DNA from: Flectobacillus sp.
GTDB lineage: Bacteria > Bacteroidota > Bacteroidia > Cytophagales > Spirosomataceae
Direction: 5' to 3'
Length of the DNA stretch: 5,189 nucleotides
Assembly (NCBI GenBank): GCA_029865665.1
Contig: JARXAV010000313.1
Span: 1 to 5,189, forward strand
The notes under the pieces were generated by a model. That model ran no database searches and was not told where the DNA came from. It saw only the letters and a program-made list of their open reading frames with translations. Of this stretch, positions 4,868-5,189 are shown in pieces (the first letter of the stretch is position 1; each line of letters starts with the position of its first letter). The translations under genes were made by a program, and so were the position numbers.

Positions 4868-5189
4868 CTATTTATTTTTTTCTTTCGCCCATGTATCTTT
4901 TAAGGATACCGTTCTGTTGAAAATTAATTTGTCGGCTGTTGTATCTGGATCTAAACAGTAATATCCTTTACGCATAAACTGTACGCTTTTCCCAATTTCA
5001 GCTTCTTTTAGGCTTGGTTCTACAAACACTTGTGGAATAACCGTTAATGACTCTGGATTTAAGAATTTCTTGAACTGATCTCCCACTTGAGAAGAATCTT
5101 CAATGATTAATAAACGGTCGTAATTACGTACTTCTGCCGTAATCGCATGTTCAATAGAAACCCAGTGAATTACGCCTTTAACATTTAAT
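4868..5189 (-). CDS. glnS: glutaminyl-tRNA synthetase, C-terminal part (runs off the window)
   Basis: This gives the last 106 residues of a class I aminoacyl-tRNA synthetase that charges tRNA-Gln with glutamine in the cytoplasm. The frame is open to the right edge and closes at TAG (4870-4868). The visible part is the anticodon-binding beta-barrel region. It contains KGVIHWVS, then [37 protein letters not shown] and [15 protein letters not shown], which follow the E. coli GlnRS C-terminus nearly block for block ([45 protein letters not shown]). A GTG at 5086 is an internal valine codon and not the start. Roughly four fifths of the protein, including the catalytic HIGH and KMSKS regions, lies outside. 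Presence of GlnRS implies direct charging of tRNA-Gln. Confidence 0.97.
   Translation of the reverse strand, partial: LNVKGVIHWVSIEHAITAEVRNYDRLLIIEDSSQVGDQFKKFLNPESLTVIPQVFVEPSLKEAEIGKSVQFMRKGYYCLDPDTTADKLIFNRTVSLKDTWAKEKNK

Noticed and set aside
4868..5086. A separate 72-residue gene starting at the GTG at 5086
   Set aside because: The frame stays open to the window edge and the upstream residues ([13 protein letters not shown]) match GlnRS, so the GTG is an internal valine codon.

Overview
The window looks like chromosomal DNA from a member of the Bacteroidota, most likely order Cytophagales (Flectobacillus/Arcicella/Runella-like; the genus is a guess). The reasons are a moderately AT-rich composition, two promoters whose -7 elements match the Bacteroidota TAnnTTTG pattern, A-rich rather than Shine-Dalgarno leaders before most genes, and the phylum-typical cluster rpmG - DUF4295 - ftsY. 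Most of the window is housekeeping.

Layout. (1) 49-1263, minus: a full-length nuoD (complex I quinone-site subunit), with no nuoC directly upstream; a 28-codon upstream ORF overlaps its start. (2) 1264-1551: divergent intergenic region with a good promoter (1390-1420) and a structured leader for the translation operon. (3) 1552-1952, plus: rpmG (ribosomal protein L33) and a 50-residue DUF4295 protein at 1800-1952, closed by a strong intrinsic terminator. (4) 2149-3126, plus: ftsY, the SRP receptor GTPase, with its own promoter just after that terminator and its own terminator at 3272-3306. (5) 3335-3814, plus: a small lipoprotein with a carboxypeptidase-regulatory-like beta-sandwich. (6) 3843-4811: a roughly 970-bp islet bounded by two copies of one palindromic repeat. 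Inside it, on the minus strand, are a zeta-toxin-family P-loop kinase (4013-4591) and, overlapping its 3' end by 14 bases, a 49-residue protein (3877-4026) that is a candidate antitoxin. (7) 4868-5189, minus: the C-terminal 106 residues of glutaminyl-tRNA synthetase (glnS), running off the right edge, followed by a strong terminator at 4815-4852.

How the parts relate. rpmG, the DUF4295 protein, ftsY and glnS all serve translation or co-translational membrane targeting. nuoD belongs to respiration. The accessory part is the zeta-type pair between the palindromes, which has the compact, translationally coupled layout of a toxin-antitoxin module but with the small gene second. It is the best candidate here for something not routinely annotated. 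The rest is conventional, with some interest in the leaders.
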